Origin: Bacteroidia bacterium
Lineage (GTDB): Bacteria > Bacteroidota > Bacteroidia > SXHM01
Direction of reading: 5' to 3'
Length of the DNA: 64,000 nucleotides
Assembly: GCA_022072225.1 (NCBI GenBank)
Contig: JAJVIC010000010.1
Location: 408,995-472,994, forward strand
Positions 15,259-24,092 of the stretch are shown here, one piece after another. The notes beneath the pieces are model-generated. The model was not told the origin of the DNA. It did not search any database and worked only from the letters and a program-made list of their open reading frames with translations. Both the position numbers and the translations under genes were made by a program. Each line of letters opens with the position of its first letter. Position 1 is the stretch's first letter.

Positions 15259-16992
15259 CTATCGATGAAAATGTGCCTCATATTTAGCTCTATTTTGTTT
15301 GCCATCGGTTAAGATAAGTTCAAAATAATGCTTTCCTTTTGAAAGTATTTGGTCAAAGGTGTAAGTAAGTAAGCTGTTCTTGGCATCGTATTCCATTAAA
15401 ACCCATTTGCCGTCAATGCTGCCCCGGTAGTAACTGATGCCTGAAAGGTTGTCGCTTATATTTACTTTAATGGTTTTGGCTGCGGTAAGGTCGCCATCGC
15501 GGGTAATGTTTACAGGTGTTATTTTTGGTTTGGTGGTGTCGGCCATTACGGCAAAAGAGCCAAATGATTTTGTTTTGGTGGTTACAGTTCCGTTTTCAAA
15601 TTTCCCACCTTCTGAAATGGGGTTGTTGTTCGAGTTGAATGAAACAATCAGCAGTTTGTCTTTTATGTTTTCGGGAACTGAGTCGGGTGTTATGGATAGC
15701 GTGTAATCGCGTTGCAGCGGCTCAGTGTTTCTGTGTATGTTGTGAATAGCAGAATAGGTTTGCTTTGTTTTGGCTTTGGATGAATACATAAAATCAATGT
15801 CGCGGTAAAGTGCAAAATCAGGCATTTGCAATTCCATTCCGAGAGATTTAAATGAATTAATAGAATCGAAATAAAAAGTTTTTGCGGCAATGCTGTCGGG
15901 TAGGAGAAGAGGTGATGGCTTTGTGCCTTCCACCGCGAATTCAAGTATGGAAGTATTGCCGGCAACATCTTTAACACTGTACCGGAAGTTGTATTTTTTT
16001 CCTTCTTCAATCAGTGTTTTTCCTGCGCTTATTTTGGTTTCGTAAATTTTCAGTTGATTGCCGGGTTCAACAAAACTCTTTTGAATGGTGTTGCTGTTCT
16101 GCTTCTTTTCTGCGTAATCAATATGGCTGTTGATAAAGCGCGTCAGGTGGAATTGCATCTCGTCAATTGCGTGATAATAAATGCGCGAACTGTCTTTCAG
16201 CAGCTCAATAGAATAAGCTCCGTTTTTGTTATCTGCTCCATCCAATTGATCATATACTTCTAATCCAAAGCCTGTAATTCCTGAGGCAGGTAATGGTTTG
16301 CCGCCATTGACCATATACTTGCCTCCGGTTTTTGTAACGGCATATACTTTTCGGTTTTGCGGGCCTTTACGGGCGTTTTCATCAAAACTGTAAACCGCCA
16401 ATAAAGTAATAGCAGGAGGTGTTTTATCTTTTACCTCAAAACCGAAGAATAAAGGATTGTAAACGCTTTCTGTTTTGGTGTCGCGTATTTCAAAGTGCAG
16501 GTGTGGGCCCCCTGAACTGCCTGTGTTTCCGGTGTAAGCAATCACATCCCCTTTTTTTACACGAAACAAATTGCTGTCGGGAAACAGCTCAATTTCAAAA
16601 CTCTCTTTTTTGTATTGCTGCTCTTTTAAATAGGTTGCAATGTTCTCGGTATAACTATTCAGATGTCCGTAAACAGTAGTATAGCCGTTAGAGTGGGTAA
16701 TATAAAGTGCCTTGCCGTAGCCGCCCGCCTGAATTTTTATGCGCGATACATATCCATCGGCAGGCGCATACACAGGCTTGTTTTCAACGCCTTGTGTTTT
16801 TATGTCTAATCCTGAGTGAAAATGATTGGTACGAATCTCACCGAAGTTTCCTGATAGAAAGAGGGGAATATCTAAAGGTGAGCGGAAGAAGTCTTTTGGA
16901 TGCTGAGCTTGACAATTAAGAATTAAGAAAATAGAATGCAGAACGAATAACAAAACCCGCCAGGCAATAATTCTGAATTCTAAATTCATCAT
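15259..16992 (-). CDS. M23-family peptidase (LytM type), exported
   Basis: The 577-aa protein has an N-terminal signal or anchor segment (about residues 10-30, ending CQAQ) and a LytM/M23 domain with metal ligands H59 and D63 (HSGLD), and H164-L-H166 (GGPHLHFEIRD). M23 enzymes cut peptidoglycan cross-bridges. The remaining 400 residues are predicted Ig-like or beta-sandwich modules (for example the KIKVNISDNLSGI-like segment near the C-terminus), perhaps for wall or partner binding. The gene follows AMP nucleosidase by six bases on the same strand. GC content returns to the background level from here on. Confidence 0.88.
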   Translation of the reverse strand: MMNLEFRIIAWRVLLFVLHSIFLILNCQAQHPKDFFRSPLDIPLFLSGNFGEIRTNHFHSGLDIKTQGVENKPVYAPADGYVSRIKIQAGGYGKALYITHSNGYTTVYGHLNSYTENIATYLKEQQYKKESFEIELFPDSNLFRVKKGDVIAYTGNTGSSGGPHLHFEIRDTKTESVYNPLFFGFEVKDKTPPAITLLAVYSFDENARKGPQNRKVYAVTKTGGKYMVNGGKPLPASGITGFGLEVYDQLDGADNKNGAYSIELLKDSSRIYYHAIDEMQFHLTRFINSHIDYAEKKQNSNTIQKSFVEPGNQLKIYETKISAGKTLIEEGKKYNFRYSVKDVAGNTSILEFAVEGTKPSPLLLPDSIAAKTFYFDSINSFKSLGMELQMPDFALYRDIDFMYSSKAKTKQTYSAIHNIHRNTEPLQRDYTLSITPDSVPENIKDKLLIVSFNSNNNPISEGGKFENGTVTTKTKSFGSFAVMADTTKPKITPVNITRDGDLTAAKTIKVNISDNLSGISYYRGSIDGKWVLMEYDAKNSLLTYTFDQILSKGKHYFELILTDGKQNRAKYEAHFHR

Positions 16993-16998
16993 TCTTAT

Positions 16999-17769
16999 TT
17001 AGAATTTCAGATGCTTCACCGTAAGCCCTTTGTTGATGAGGTGGTTCAGCGAATCGATGCCGATTTTTATATGCTTGTCAACAAACTGCTGCGTTACTTT
17101 TTTATCGCTTTTATCTGTTTTTACTCCCGAAGAAATCATGGGTTGGTCGCTGATTAATAACAATGCACCGCAAGATATTTCGTTTTTAAAACCGGCTGTA
17201 AAAATGGTGGCCGTTTCCATATCAATACCCATTGCGCGTATTTTGCGCAGGTATTTTTTAAATTCGTTGTCGTGTTCCCACACCCTGCGGTTGGTAGTAA
17301 AAACGGTTCCTGTCCAGTAGTCTCTTCCGTTGTCGCGGATTGCTGTTGAAACGGCTTTCTGCATGCTGAATGCAGGCAGCGCAGGCACTTCGGGAGGCAT
17401 GTAGTCGTTTGAAGTTCCTTCGCCTCTGATAGCGGCAATAGGCAAAATCAAATCGCCCAATTGGTTTTTCTTTTTCAGTCCGCCACACTTGCCCAGAAAT
17501 AAAACGGCTTTAGGTTTTATGGCGCTCAGTAAATCCATAATGGTAGCCGCGTTGGCGCTGCCCATACCAAAGTTGATGATGGTTATTTTTCCGGCTGTTG
17601 CGTTAGGCATGGGCTTATCGGCACCATTTATTTTCACCTTCATTTTCTCTGCAAAATATCCTACATAATTCTGAAAGTTGGTAAGCAGAATGTATTCGCC
17701 AAAATTTTTCAGTTCTGTTCCTGTATAGCGAGGGAGCCAGTTTTCTACTATTTGTTTTTTTGTTTCCAT
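16999..17769 (-). CDS. amn: AMP nucleosidase, short Bacteroidota form
   Basis: The 256-aa enzyme belongs to the purine nucleoside phosphorylase superfamily. It has the substrate-binding INFGMGSANAATIMDLLSAI, the GKCGGLK phosphate loop region, the RRVWEHDNEFKKYL segment and the ribose-binding GIDMETATIF. AMP nucleosidase hydrolyses AMP to adenine and ribose 5-phosphate. The protein is about half the length of E. coli Amn because it lacks the N-terminal regulatory domain. In several Bacteroidota the gene sits near the HsdR-N gene found next door here. An inverted-repeat structure lies just upstream. Confidence 0.85.
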   Translation of the reverse strand: METKKQIVENWLPRYTGTELKNFGEYILLTNFQNYVGYFAEKMKVKINGADKPMPNATAGKITIINFGMGSANAATIMDLLSAIKPKAVLFLGKCGGLKKKNQLGDLILPIAAIRGEGTSNDYMPPEVPALPAFSMQKAVSTAIRDNGRDYWTGTVFTTNRRVWEHDNEFKKYLRKIRAMGIDMETATIFTAGFKNEISCGALLLISDQPMISSGVKTDKSDKKVTQQFVDKHIKIGIDSLNHLINKGLTVKHLKF

Positions 17770-17780
17770 GGTTTTTAATT

Positions 17781-17869
17781 TATCAACGAATAACGAATTA
17801 AATACGAATATACGAATTGGCAGAGTGGCGATATTCGTATATTCGAAAAAGATACTCTATTCGTTGATG
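17781..17869. repeat. Nested inverted repeat in the divergent gap
   Basis: An inner perfect 13-base inverted repeat (CGAATATACGAAT at 17805-17817; ATTCGTATATTCG at 17833-17845) is nested in an outer 11-of-12 inverted repeat (TATCAACGAATA at 17781-17792; TATTCGTTGATG at 17858-17869). The two arms are separated by a 15-base loop. The structure fills most of the 114-base gap between amn and the HsdR-N gene. It could be a two-site operator for divergent promoters or a hairpin-forming miniature element. Confidence 0.7.
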
Positions 17870-17871
17870 TA

Positions 17872-17879
17872 TATCTTTG
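17872..17879 (+). promoter_or_regulatory. -7 element immediately before the HsdR-N gene
   Basis: TATCTTTG matches TAnnTTTG and ends only four bases before the ATG at 17884. A transcript started from it would have almost no leader, so translation would be near-leaderless. No clear -33 element was seen. The alternative is that translation starts further downstream. Confidence 0.4.
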
Positions 17880-17883
17880 TGCA

Positions 17884-18336
17884 ATGCAGCAACTCAATTT
17901 TCCAGCCTACGAATTTAAGGTTAAAACCGAGAACCAAAAAACGCAGATATTTGACTCTGTGCGTAAAAAGTATGTTGCACTTACTCCCGAAGAATGGGTT
18001 CGACAACATATTATTACATTTCTTGTTACCGAAAAACAATTTCCTGCTTCATTGATTGCGGTGGAGGTTTCGCTCAATCGCGGAAGTAAAAAACAAAGAG
18101 GTGATATTGTTGTTTATACCAATGACGGAAAGCCGCGAATGATTATTGAATGCAAAGCTCCCGAAGTAAAAATAACGCAGGATGTTTTTTTTCAGATTGC
18201 ACGCTATAATGCTCCCCTTAAAATGAACTACCTTGTTGTTACAAACGGTTTAACACACTTCTGCTGCAAAATGGATTATGAAAAAGGAGAGCATGTGTTT
18301 ATTAAGGAAATCCCGTTGTATAATTCCCTGACCTAA
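17884..18336 (+). CDS. Stand-alone HsdR N-terminal-domain nuclease-like protein
   Basis: The 150-aa protein matches the type I restriction enzyme R-protein N-terminal domain (HSDR_N). The PD-(D/E)xK core is visible as RGDIVVYTNDGKPRMIIECK with the Asp and the E-C-K triad, followed by QIARYNAPLKMNYLVVTNGL. Full HsdR is over 900 aa and has a helicase; nothing of that is here, and no HsdM or HsdS gene lies nearby. Short proteins of this type are common and conserved in Bacteroidota near housekeeping genes, so a role in DNA metabolism rather than restriction is more likely. Confidence 0.82.
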   Translation: MQQLNFPAYEFKVKTENQKTQIFDSVRKKYVALTPEEWVRQHIITFLVTEKQFPASLIAVEVSLNRGSKKQRGDIVVYTNDGKPRMIIECKAPEVKITQDVFFQIARYNAPLKMNYLVVTNGLTHFCCKMDYEKGEHVFIKEIPLYNSLT

Positions 18337-18362
18337 ATTAAAATTGACGTCATTTTACTGTC

Positions 18363-18502
18363 TCGCACATGTGCGAATGGGTGTTTCATTTCATTTTAGT
18401 CATTCGCACATGTGCGAGTGGTTGTTTTAAATTCATTTTGCCTGGTCGCACGTGTGCGACCAGCTGTTTTTGTTTCATTTTGTAGTCTCGCACACATGCG
18501 AG
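18363..18502. repeat. Array of four palindromes at 41-42-base period
   Basis: Four hairpin-forming units contain the core TCGCACATGTGCGA (copies 1 and 2 at 18363-18376 and 18404-18417), CTGGTCGCAC-GT-GTGCGACCAG (18442-18463) and CTCGCA-CACA-TGCGAG (18487-18502). Core starts are 41, 42 and 42 bases apart. Spacers share a tract ending TTCATTTT. Arm changes in copies 3 and 4 are compensated on the opposite arm. The array follows the HsdR-N stop by 26 bases. No CRISPR-like unique spacers or cas genes are present. Confidence 0.85.
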
Positions 18503-18648
18503 CAGGTATTTTGAATTAAAAATTAGCTCAGGCAGTTCTGTTTATATGTACTCTCACTATTTTCAACTGATAATTAACCTGAGTTGAATATTGGATTATC
18601 TGCTATTTATTGCTTGCCTTATTGTTAACTGCAACAATTTAAAATCCT

Positions 18649-18656
18649 TATTTTTG
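18649..18656 (+). promoter_or_regulatory. -7 element for the S8 protease gene
   Basis: TATTTTTG matches TAnnTTTG, 29 bases before the preferred ATG at 18686. A TTG at 18622-18624 is 24 bases further up, slightly long for a -33 element. Together with the palindrome array this accounts for the 349-base gap between 18336 and 18686; nothing else was seen in it. Confidence 0.5.
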
Positions 18657-18685
18657 TAGTGCGTTGCATAACTATACTTATCAGT

Positions 18686-20317
18686 ATGAAAAAACTCCTA
18701 CTTCTTCTCACTCTCTCACTTTCTTTCTCCTTCACCTTTGCGCAAGACAACTTAATTGTAGTTGACAACCCCAACGGTGATGACTATATACAAGGTAGAG
18801 TGAACGTAAAAGTAAAACCCGAATTCCGCGCTTATTTTGCAGAGCTGAGCAACACAATTCCCGGTTTTGAAACGCTGGAAATAACAGGGCTTCGCAAAAA
18901 ATTTCCGCAGCGTAAGCCGCTCGAAAATCAATACCATGCCAACGGCAAAAAACTACCCGACCTTTCTTTGATTTATGAATTGGATTACAATGCAGAACAA
19001 GATGTTTATAAAACAGCAGAACAACTTTTAAGCAGCGGCTATTTTGATTATGCAGAGCCGCATTATGTAAGTTACCCGCTTTACACGCCCAACGACCCGC
19101 GTGTAGCCCAATACAATCCCTACCATTTAAACACCTTGCAACTATATACCGCATGGGATGTTTCGCAGGGCGACAGCAACATTGTAATTGGCTATACCGA
19201 TACCAGTTTTGATATAAACCACGAGGACCTTTCGGGCAATATAAAACACAACTATGCCGACCCGGTTGGAGGAGGTGATGATGATCTGGACACCTATCCC
19301 GACAATTTCAGCGGATGGGATATGGTTGATAACGACAATACCCTTTTTATCAATAATGAAATTCACGGCACTACCGTGCTGGCTGTTGGTTCGGCAACTA
19401 CCGATAATTCTTTAGGAATAGCAGGCGCAGGCTTTAAATGCAAATACCTCCCCGTAAAAGTAGCCAACAGTTCACAGGTAATTACACAAGGCTATGAAGG
19501 CATTGTTTATTGCGTTGACCATGGAGCAAAAATCGTAAACTGTTCATGGGGAAATACCACCTTTAACCAACTTGCTCAAGATGTAATTAATGATGCAACC
19601 CTTGTAAACGATGTGCTCATTGTAGCTTCGGCAGGAAATGCAGATGCTACCAATTATTATTACCCTGCTTCCTATGAATATGTGTTGAGTGTAACAGGCG
19701 TTGATGCGAATGACTTAGTTGACCCGCCAAGCGCAACACCTTTTTCCCGTAATGATTCTGTAGATGTAACCGCACCCGGATTTAGTGTTTATACCACCGC
19801 TACCTATAACGGAGGCCCTTTATATACACCGCCAACAGGTGGCACCTCCATTGCTTCACCGTTAGTAGCAGGCATTGCCGGCTTGGTATGGTCGCACTTT
19901 CCAAATATGACTGCTCTTGAAGTAGCCGAACGTATTAAATGCACAGCCGATAACATTGATGCCATTCCCGGAAATGAACCCTATGCAGGGCTGATAGGCA
20001 CAGGAAGAGTAAATGCCTATGCCGCGCTTACCAGCAGTATTTGCGGACCGGTAGGCGTTGATGAAAATGAATATATAAGCGTTTTGGTTTATCCCAACCC
20101 TGCAAGCGATGTGTTGAATTTGAATATTCAGTCTGCAGTCCACAGTCCACAGTCAACTGTTATGATTTATAATTCGGTTGGGCAGCTTGTTGCCCGGAGC
20201 GTAGTTGAAGGGGGTAAGTCGTCAATAAACATTTCATCCCTCTCAGAAGGAGTTTACTATTGTATCCTAAATACAGGCGAAATATCACTTACTAAAAAGT
20301 TTACGGTAGCCAAATAA
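18686..20317 (+). CDS. Secreted S8 (subtilisin-like) protease with T9SS sorting domain
   Basis: From the ATG at 18686 the product is 543 aa; a GTG at 18659 is in frame but would put nine residues before the signal peptide (MKKLLLLLTLSLSFSFTFAQ). A propeptide-like region precedes the S8 domain, with catalytic D172 (GYTDTSFD), H227 (HGTTVLAVGS), N318 (SAGN) and S388 (GGTSIASPLVAG). The C-terminal 80 residues are a T9SS type A sorting domain (VYPNPASDVLNLNI, SLSEGVYYCILN, KKFTVAK), so it is probably exported through the Por machinery. A CAGTCCA-type tandem repeat encodes part of the sorting domain (20133-20156). Confidence 0.9.
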   Translation: MKKLLLLLTLSLSFSFTFAQDNLIVVDNPNGDDYIQGRVNVKVKPEFRAYFAELSNTIPGFETLEITGLRKKFPQRKPLENQYHANGKKLPDLSLIYELDYNAEQDVYKTAEQLLSSGYFDYAEPHYVSYPLYTPNDPRVAQYNPYHLNTLQLYTAWDVSQGDSNIVIGYTDTSFDINHEDLSGNIKHNYADPVGGGDDDLDTYPDNFSGWDMVDNDNTLFINNEIHGTTVLAVGSATTDNSLGIAGAGFKCKYLPVKVANSSQVITQGYEGIVYCVDHGAKIVNCSWGNTTFNQLAQDVINDATLVNDVLIVASAGNADATNYYYPASYEYVLSVTGVDANDLVDPPSATPFSRNDSVDVTAPGFSVYTTATYNGGPLYTPPTGGTSIASPLVAGIAGLVWSHFPNMTALEVAERIKCTADNIDAIPGNEPYAGLIGTGRVNAYAALTSSICGPVGVDENEYISVLVYPNPASDVLNLNIQSAVHSPQSTVMIYNSVGQLVARSVVEGGKSSINISSLSEGVYYCILNTGEISLTKKFTVAK

Positions 20318-20386
20318 AATGACGTTTTGCTATTTGCCCCTTTTGATGTAGGTTTGCCGAACAAACAATTAATTAAAAAAAGAAGA

Positions 20387-20926
20387 ATGGACATTAGTGA
20401 AATAGTATCAATTACAGGACAGAGCGGACTTTTTAAAGTTATCAGCCAAACCAAAAACGGTTTTATTGCCGAATCATTAACCGACAAAAGACGCATTCCC
20501 GTTTATGCCACCCAAAAAGTGATTGCACTGGAAAACATCAGTATTTTCACTACAGGCGATGATCAACCGCTGGAAGATGTTTTGAAAAAAGCTTTTGAAC
20601 TTTACAAAGGCGCAAAATCATTGGATGCCGCAAAAGCATCAAACGATGAGTTAAAAAAAGAAATGGAAAAAGTACTGCCCGAGTATGACAAAGAGCGCGT
20701 GTATGTATCAGACATAAAAAAGTTTTTCCAATGGTACAATATGCTGCACGATGCCGGACAGCTTACCAAAGAAAAGAAAGCGGACGAAAAACATATTGAT
20801 GTAGCTCATGCACACGACAAAGCAACTCAGAAACCAGTTGCAACCGTTACCAAACAACATATTCCTAAACCCGCTGCACCTAAAGTAAGCACTACTACCG
20901 GTGTGCGTAAATCAGGAACTGCGTAA
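20387..20926 (+). CDS. DUF5606 protein
   Basis: The product (179 aa from the ATG at 20387, MDISEIVSITGQSGLFKVIS) matches DUF5606, a small conserved Bacteroidota family with an N-terminal beta domain of about 50 residues (KNGFIAESLTDKRRIPVYAT) followed by a helical domain (YVSDIKKFFQWYNMLHDAGQ). The C-terminal 45 residues are low-complexity, His/Pro/Ala/Lys-rich. An upstream GTG-like start at 20327 would add 20 residues that do not fit the family. It lies 70 bases after the protease gene. Molecular function unknown. Confidence 0.82.
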   Translation: MDISEIVSITGQSGLFKVISQTKNGFIAESLTDKRRIPVYATQKVIALENISIFTTGDDQPLEDVLKKAFELYKGAKSLDAAKASNDELKKEMEKVLPEYDKERVYVSDIKKFFQWYNMLHDAGQLTKEKKADEKHIDVAHAHDKATQKPVATVTKQHIPKPAAPKVSTTTGVRKSGTA

Positions 20927-21029
20927 GTTGACAGAGCGCTATTATCATGAGGATTAAGATTCATGATGATTTTCAGTAAGCATTCCATCTCCTTAAATTA
21001 TAACAATAATAAAATTCTGCGTTCTATCC

Positions 21030-22745
21030 TTGGAAACACAAATTCTAACCAAACCTAAAAGACGTTTTCTTCCTGAAGATTTTAAAATCACTTCGTGGGA
21101 AATTCTTGAACCCTATTTAGTGAACCTGCGCGACAGACAAATTAATTCAGTAAAGGATTTAGAGAATTGGATTTTTGACCGCAGCGAAGTGGAAGCTGTT
21201 GCCGAAGAAGAAACCGGCTGGGCCTATATCCGCATGAACATTGATACAACAGATAAAAAACTGGCAGAGAAGTTTTTGTTTTATGTAAATGAGATACAGC
21301 CTAAAGTTGCGCCCTTCGAGAATGAGTTGAATAAAAAATTAGTTGCATCTCCTTACATCGGACAATTAGATCAAAAGAAATATTTCGTTTACCTGCGCGG
21401 CATAAAAAAACAGTTGGAAATTTTTCGCGAAGAAAATATTCCGCTTGAACGTGAAGTAAACGAAGAGCAGCAAAAGTTCGGAAGTATTTCGGCTGTTCAA
21501 ACCGTTACCTACAATGGTGAGGAAATGACCATGCAGAAAGCGCAGTTGTTTTTGAAACAAACAGAGCGTAATGTTCGCGAAACGGTTTACGGATTATTGA
21601 AAGCACGAAGAAATCAGGATGTTGATAAACTGAATGAACTATATACACTGCTTATTAAACTAAGAAATCAGATTGCCATAAATGCAGGTTTCAAAAACTA
21701 CCGTGATTATAAATTTGCGGAACTGGGGCGTTTTGATTACGATGTAAAAGATTGCTTTGATTTTCACGAAGCTATTGCACAGGAAATAGTTCCCATCATG
21801 CGCGAGTTTGACCTGGAACGCAAGCAGCTGTTAAACTTAGATGCACTTCGCCCCTGGGACATGGAAGTGGATAAAACCGGAAAAAAGCCGTTAACAGTTA
21901 CGCCTGACGGGAATGAACTGACTGATAAAACGATTGCATTATTTTACCGTGTTCGTCCTTATTTTGCAGAATGTCTGGAGATAATGAAAGCTAAAGGCAA
22001 CCTTGATTTAGAATCGAAAAAAGGAAAAGCTCCCGGAGGTTTTAACTATCCGCTATACGAAACAAGTGCTCCTTTTATTTATATGAATTCTGTGGGGTCG
22101 TTCCGTGACATGATAACGATGATTCATGAAGGTGGACATGCCGTGCATTCTTTCCTCAGTGCCAATCTTCCTGTTACTCAGATGAAAAGTTTACCTTCTG
22201 AAGTTGCTGAATTAGCCTCGATGGGAATGGAACTTTTAACAATGGACAACTGGGATATTTTCTTTGAAAACGAAGAAGATTTACGCAGAGCGAAAAAGGA
22301 ACATTTGGAAAAAGTGCTGCATATTTTTCCTTGGGTTGGAACCATTGATAAATTTCAGCATTGGGTTTACGAAAATCCGAATCATACGGTTGAAGAACGG
22401 GCAGCTGCATGGCAGAGTGTGCTCGATAAATTTGATACCAAAGTGGTTGACTGGAGCGGAAATGAAGATGCACGCGCAACTATGTGGCAAAAGCAGTTAC
22501 ACCTGTTTGAAGTGCCGTTCTATTATATTGAATACGCCATCGCACAATTGGGTGCTATAGCTCTTTGGAAAAACTACAAACAAAATCCGCAGCAGACCAT
22601 TGACAGCTATATGGCTGCGCTTGCACTGGGCTATTCCCGTCCCATCCGCGAGGTGTATGAAACAGCAGGCATATCTTTCAATTTTTCAAAAGAGTATGTT
22701 CATGAGTTAGCCGCTTTTGTGAAGAAAGAATTAGCGGCAATATAA
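21030..22745 (+). CDS. M3-family oligoendopeptidase
   Basis: The 571-aa cytosolic metallopeptidase carries the zinc motif HEGGH (about residue 365, in MITMIHEGGHAVHSF) and the third-ligand region LPSEVAELASMGMELL. M3 enzymes degrade short peptides. The start appears to be TTG at 21030: the N-terminal KPKRRFLPEDFKITSWE fits the family, no in-frame ATG or GTG lies upstream, and the next internal Met is about 66 residues in. It converges on the DUF3179 gene with one base between the stop codons. Confidence 0.88.
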   Translation: METQILTKPKRRFLPEDFKITSWEILEPYLVNLRDRQINSVKDLENWIFDRSEVEAVAEEETGWAYIRMNIDTTDKKLAEKFLFYVNEIQPKVAPFENELNKKLVASPYIGQLDQKKYFVYLRGIKKQLEIFREENIPLEREVNEEQQKFGSISAVQTVTYNGEEMTMQKAQLFLKQTERNVRETVYGLLKARRNQDVDKLNELYTLLIKLRNQIAINAGFKNYRDYKFAELGRFDYDVKDCFDFHEAIAQEIVPIMREFDLERKQLLNLDALRPWDMEVDKTGKKPLTVTPDGNELTDKTIALFYRVRPYFAECLEIMKAKGNLDLESKKGKAPGGFNYPLYETSAPFIYMNSVGSFRDMITMIHEGGHAVHSFLSANLPVTQMKSLPSEVAELASMGMELLTMDNWDIFFENEEDLRRAKKEHLEKVLHIFPWVGTIDKFQHWVYENPNHTVEERAAAWQSVLDKFDTKVVDWSGNEDARATMWQKQLHLFEVPFYYIEYAIAQLGAIALWKNYKQNPQQTIDSYMAALALGYSRPIREVYETAGISFNFSKEYVHELAAFVKKELAAI

Positions 22746-22746
22746 C

Positions 22747-23940
22747 TTAGTTGCTTTGCCTTGTATTTGGGTGAAATGTTTGCCATGAGTGCCAGAATTC
22801 CTGGTATGATTGCACAGGTTTCATTTTAGTTCCGGCAAGTTCGCCACTTATGCAAACACCCGAAGCACTCCATTTTGAATGCGATTTTTCATCTGTCAGT
22901 ATGTTCACTGAATCGTAAACAAAATTCAAAATCTCGCCATTCAGATTTCGGTTCCATGTAAAAAAACTTTGCCCGTCATCTCCCATCACAACAGCAATAG
23001 AAAGGTTTCCCACAGTGTCTTGTATAAGTTTCTTTTCTTTCAAAGTGTTCCAGTCATAAGCAGCAGAAATTCCTTCTACTTCAATTCCAACTACCCACGA
23101 TTTTTTTTCCCATGATGTTTTGCTGGAACCAACGAGCACAGATTTTATCTCACCTTTATCAAATCCGGTTAATCCCAGATATTCGTTTTCAAATTTTTTA
23201 TCGGGTTGCATAATCAGCGATTGAGGATGAAGTTCCATCCATGCTTTTAGTGTCATTTGTTGTGAAGTAATTTCTATTAATCTCTCGCCTTTTCTTTTTC
23301 CCGCAACACATTCTCCGGTTGCCTGCCGCCACCAGCTTTTTGTGGTTTTGTCTTCAAACATGGCGTTGAAATGGTCCATGCCCACTAACCGAAATTCCTC
23401 ATTTTTTCCATCTACAATCGGGCTATAAGCCCTTCCTGTTCGGCAAACGGTGCAATAGGTAATCATTACCGCAACATCTCCAATGGTATCGCGCACCTGA
23501 TGGTGGTAACCAATTAATGTAACAGGATATGCTTTTGATTTATTTCCTTGCTCAACACCAATTACGAGTGCATCTTCGGAGATTTTATTTTCTTCTATCG
23601 TTGCAAAGATTTTTGTTTCGGGTTGCAGAAACATTTTTTCCGCAAGCATTACAAAGTTCGTGAGATAAACTATTGTAATCCCAAGTAATAGAAAGCTAAT
23701 GGCTGCAACTTTTCCCACCACTTTTGCATTTTTAAATACCGGAACGATAACAGCGGCCATTAATAAAATACCGATAGCACGTGTAATCCAAACCATTCCA
23801 TTTATAAAATAGGCAAGTTCTACTACATCATCGGCCTGACTGCCGGGCATTGGCATGATGTAATATACTTTTAAAAATTCTGTGATGCAGAGGATAATCC
23901 AACCTGCAAAAAACAAAGGCCAGCGGTAGCGAGTAAGCAT
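22747..23940 (-). CDS. DUF3179 membrane protein
   Basis: The 397-aa protein has three N-terminal hydrophobic segments (about residues 7-28, 50-68 and 75-100) followed by a DUF3179 domain with the hallmark ITYCTVCRTGRAYSP (near 180) and GMDHFNAMFEDKTTKSWW. The paired cysteines may bind a metal. The function of DUF3179 is not established; members are usually periplasmic or exported. Genes on both sides are on the plus strand, so it appears to be monocistronic. Confidence 0.85.
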   Translation of the reverse strand: MLTRYRWPLFFAGWIILCITEFLKVYYIMPMPGSQADDVVELAYFINGMVWITRAIGILLMAAVIVPVFKNAKVVGKVAAISFLLLGITIVYLTNFVMLAEKMFLQPETKIFATIEENKISEDALVIGVEQGNKSKAYPVTLIGYHHQVRDTIGDVAVMITYCTVCRTGRAYSPIVDGKNEEFRLVGMDHFNAMFEDKTTKSWWRQATGECVAGKRKGERLIEITSQQMTLKAWMELHPQSLIMQPDKKFENEYLGLTGFDKGEIKSVLVGSSKTSWEKKSWVVGIEVEGISAAYDWNTLKEKKLIQDTVGNLSIAVVMGDDGQSFFTWNRNLNGEILNFVYDSVNILTDEKSHSKWSASGVCISGELAGTKMKPVQSYQEFWHSWQTFHPNTRQSN

Positions 23941-24092
23941 ATGTGTAAATTATAATAAGTAAAGATAATTTTTCATAGGTATATTGTGATTTGTTTAATC
24001 AATTTGCTTTATTTGTATTCAGTTTTAATCATTTGAAATAAAATTAACGCCATCTATTTTCTGATTAGGGTAACAAAATACAAAGTTAAAAT

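Noticed and set aside
17884..18336. Remnant of a type I restriction system
   Set aside because: No HsdM, HsdS or helicase sequence is nearby, and the short protein is complete in itself.
18363..18502. CRISPR array
   Set aside because: Units are short palindromes and the 'spacers' resemble one another, with no cas genes; only four units.
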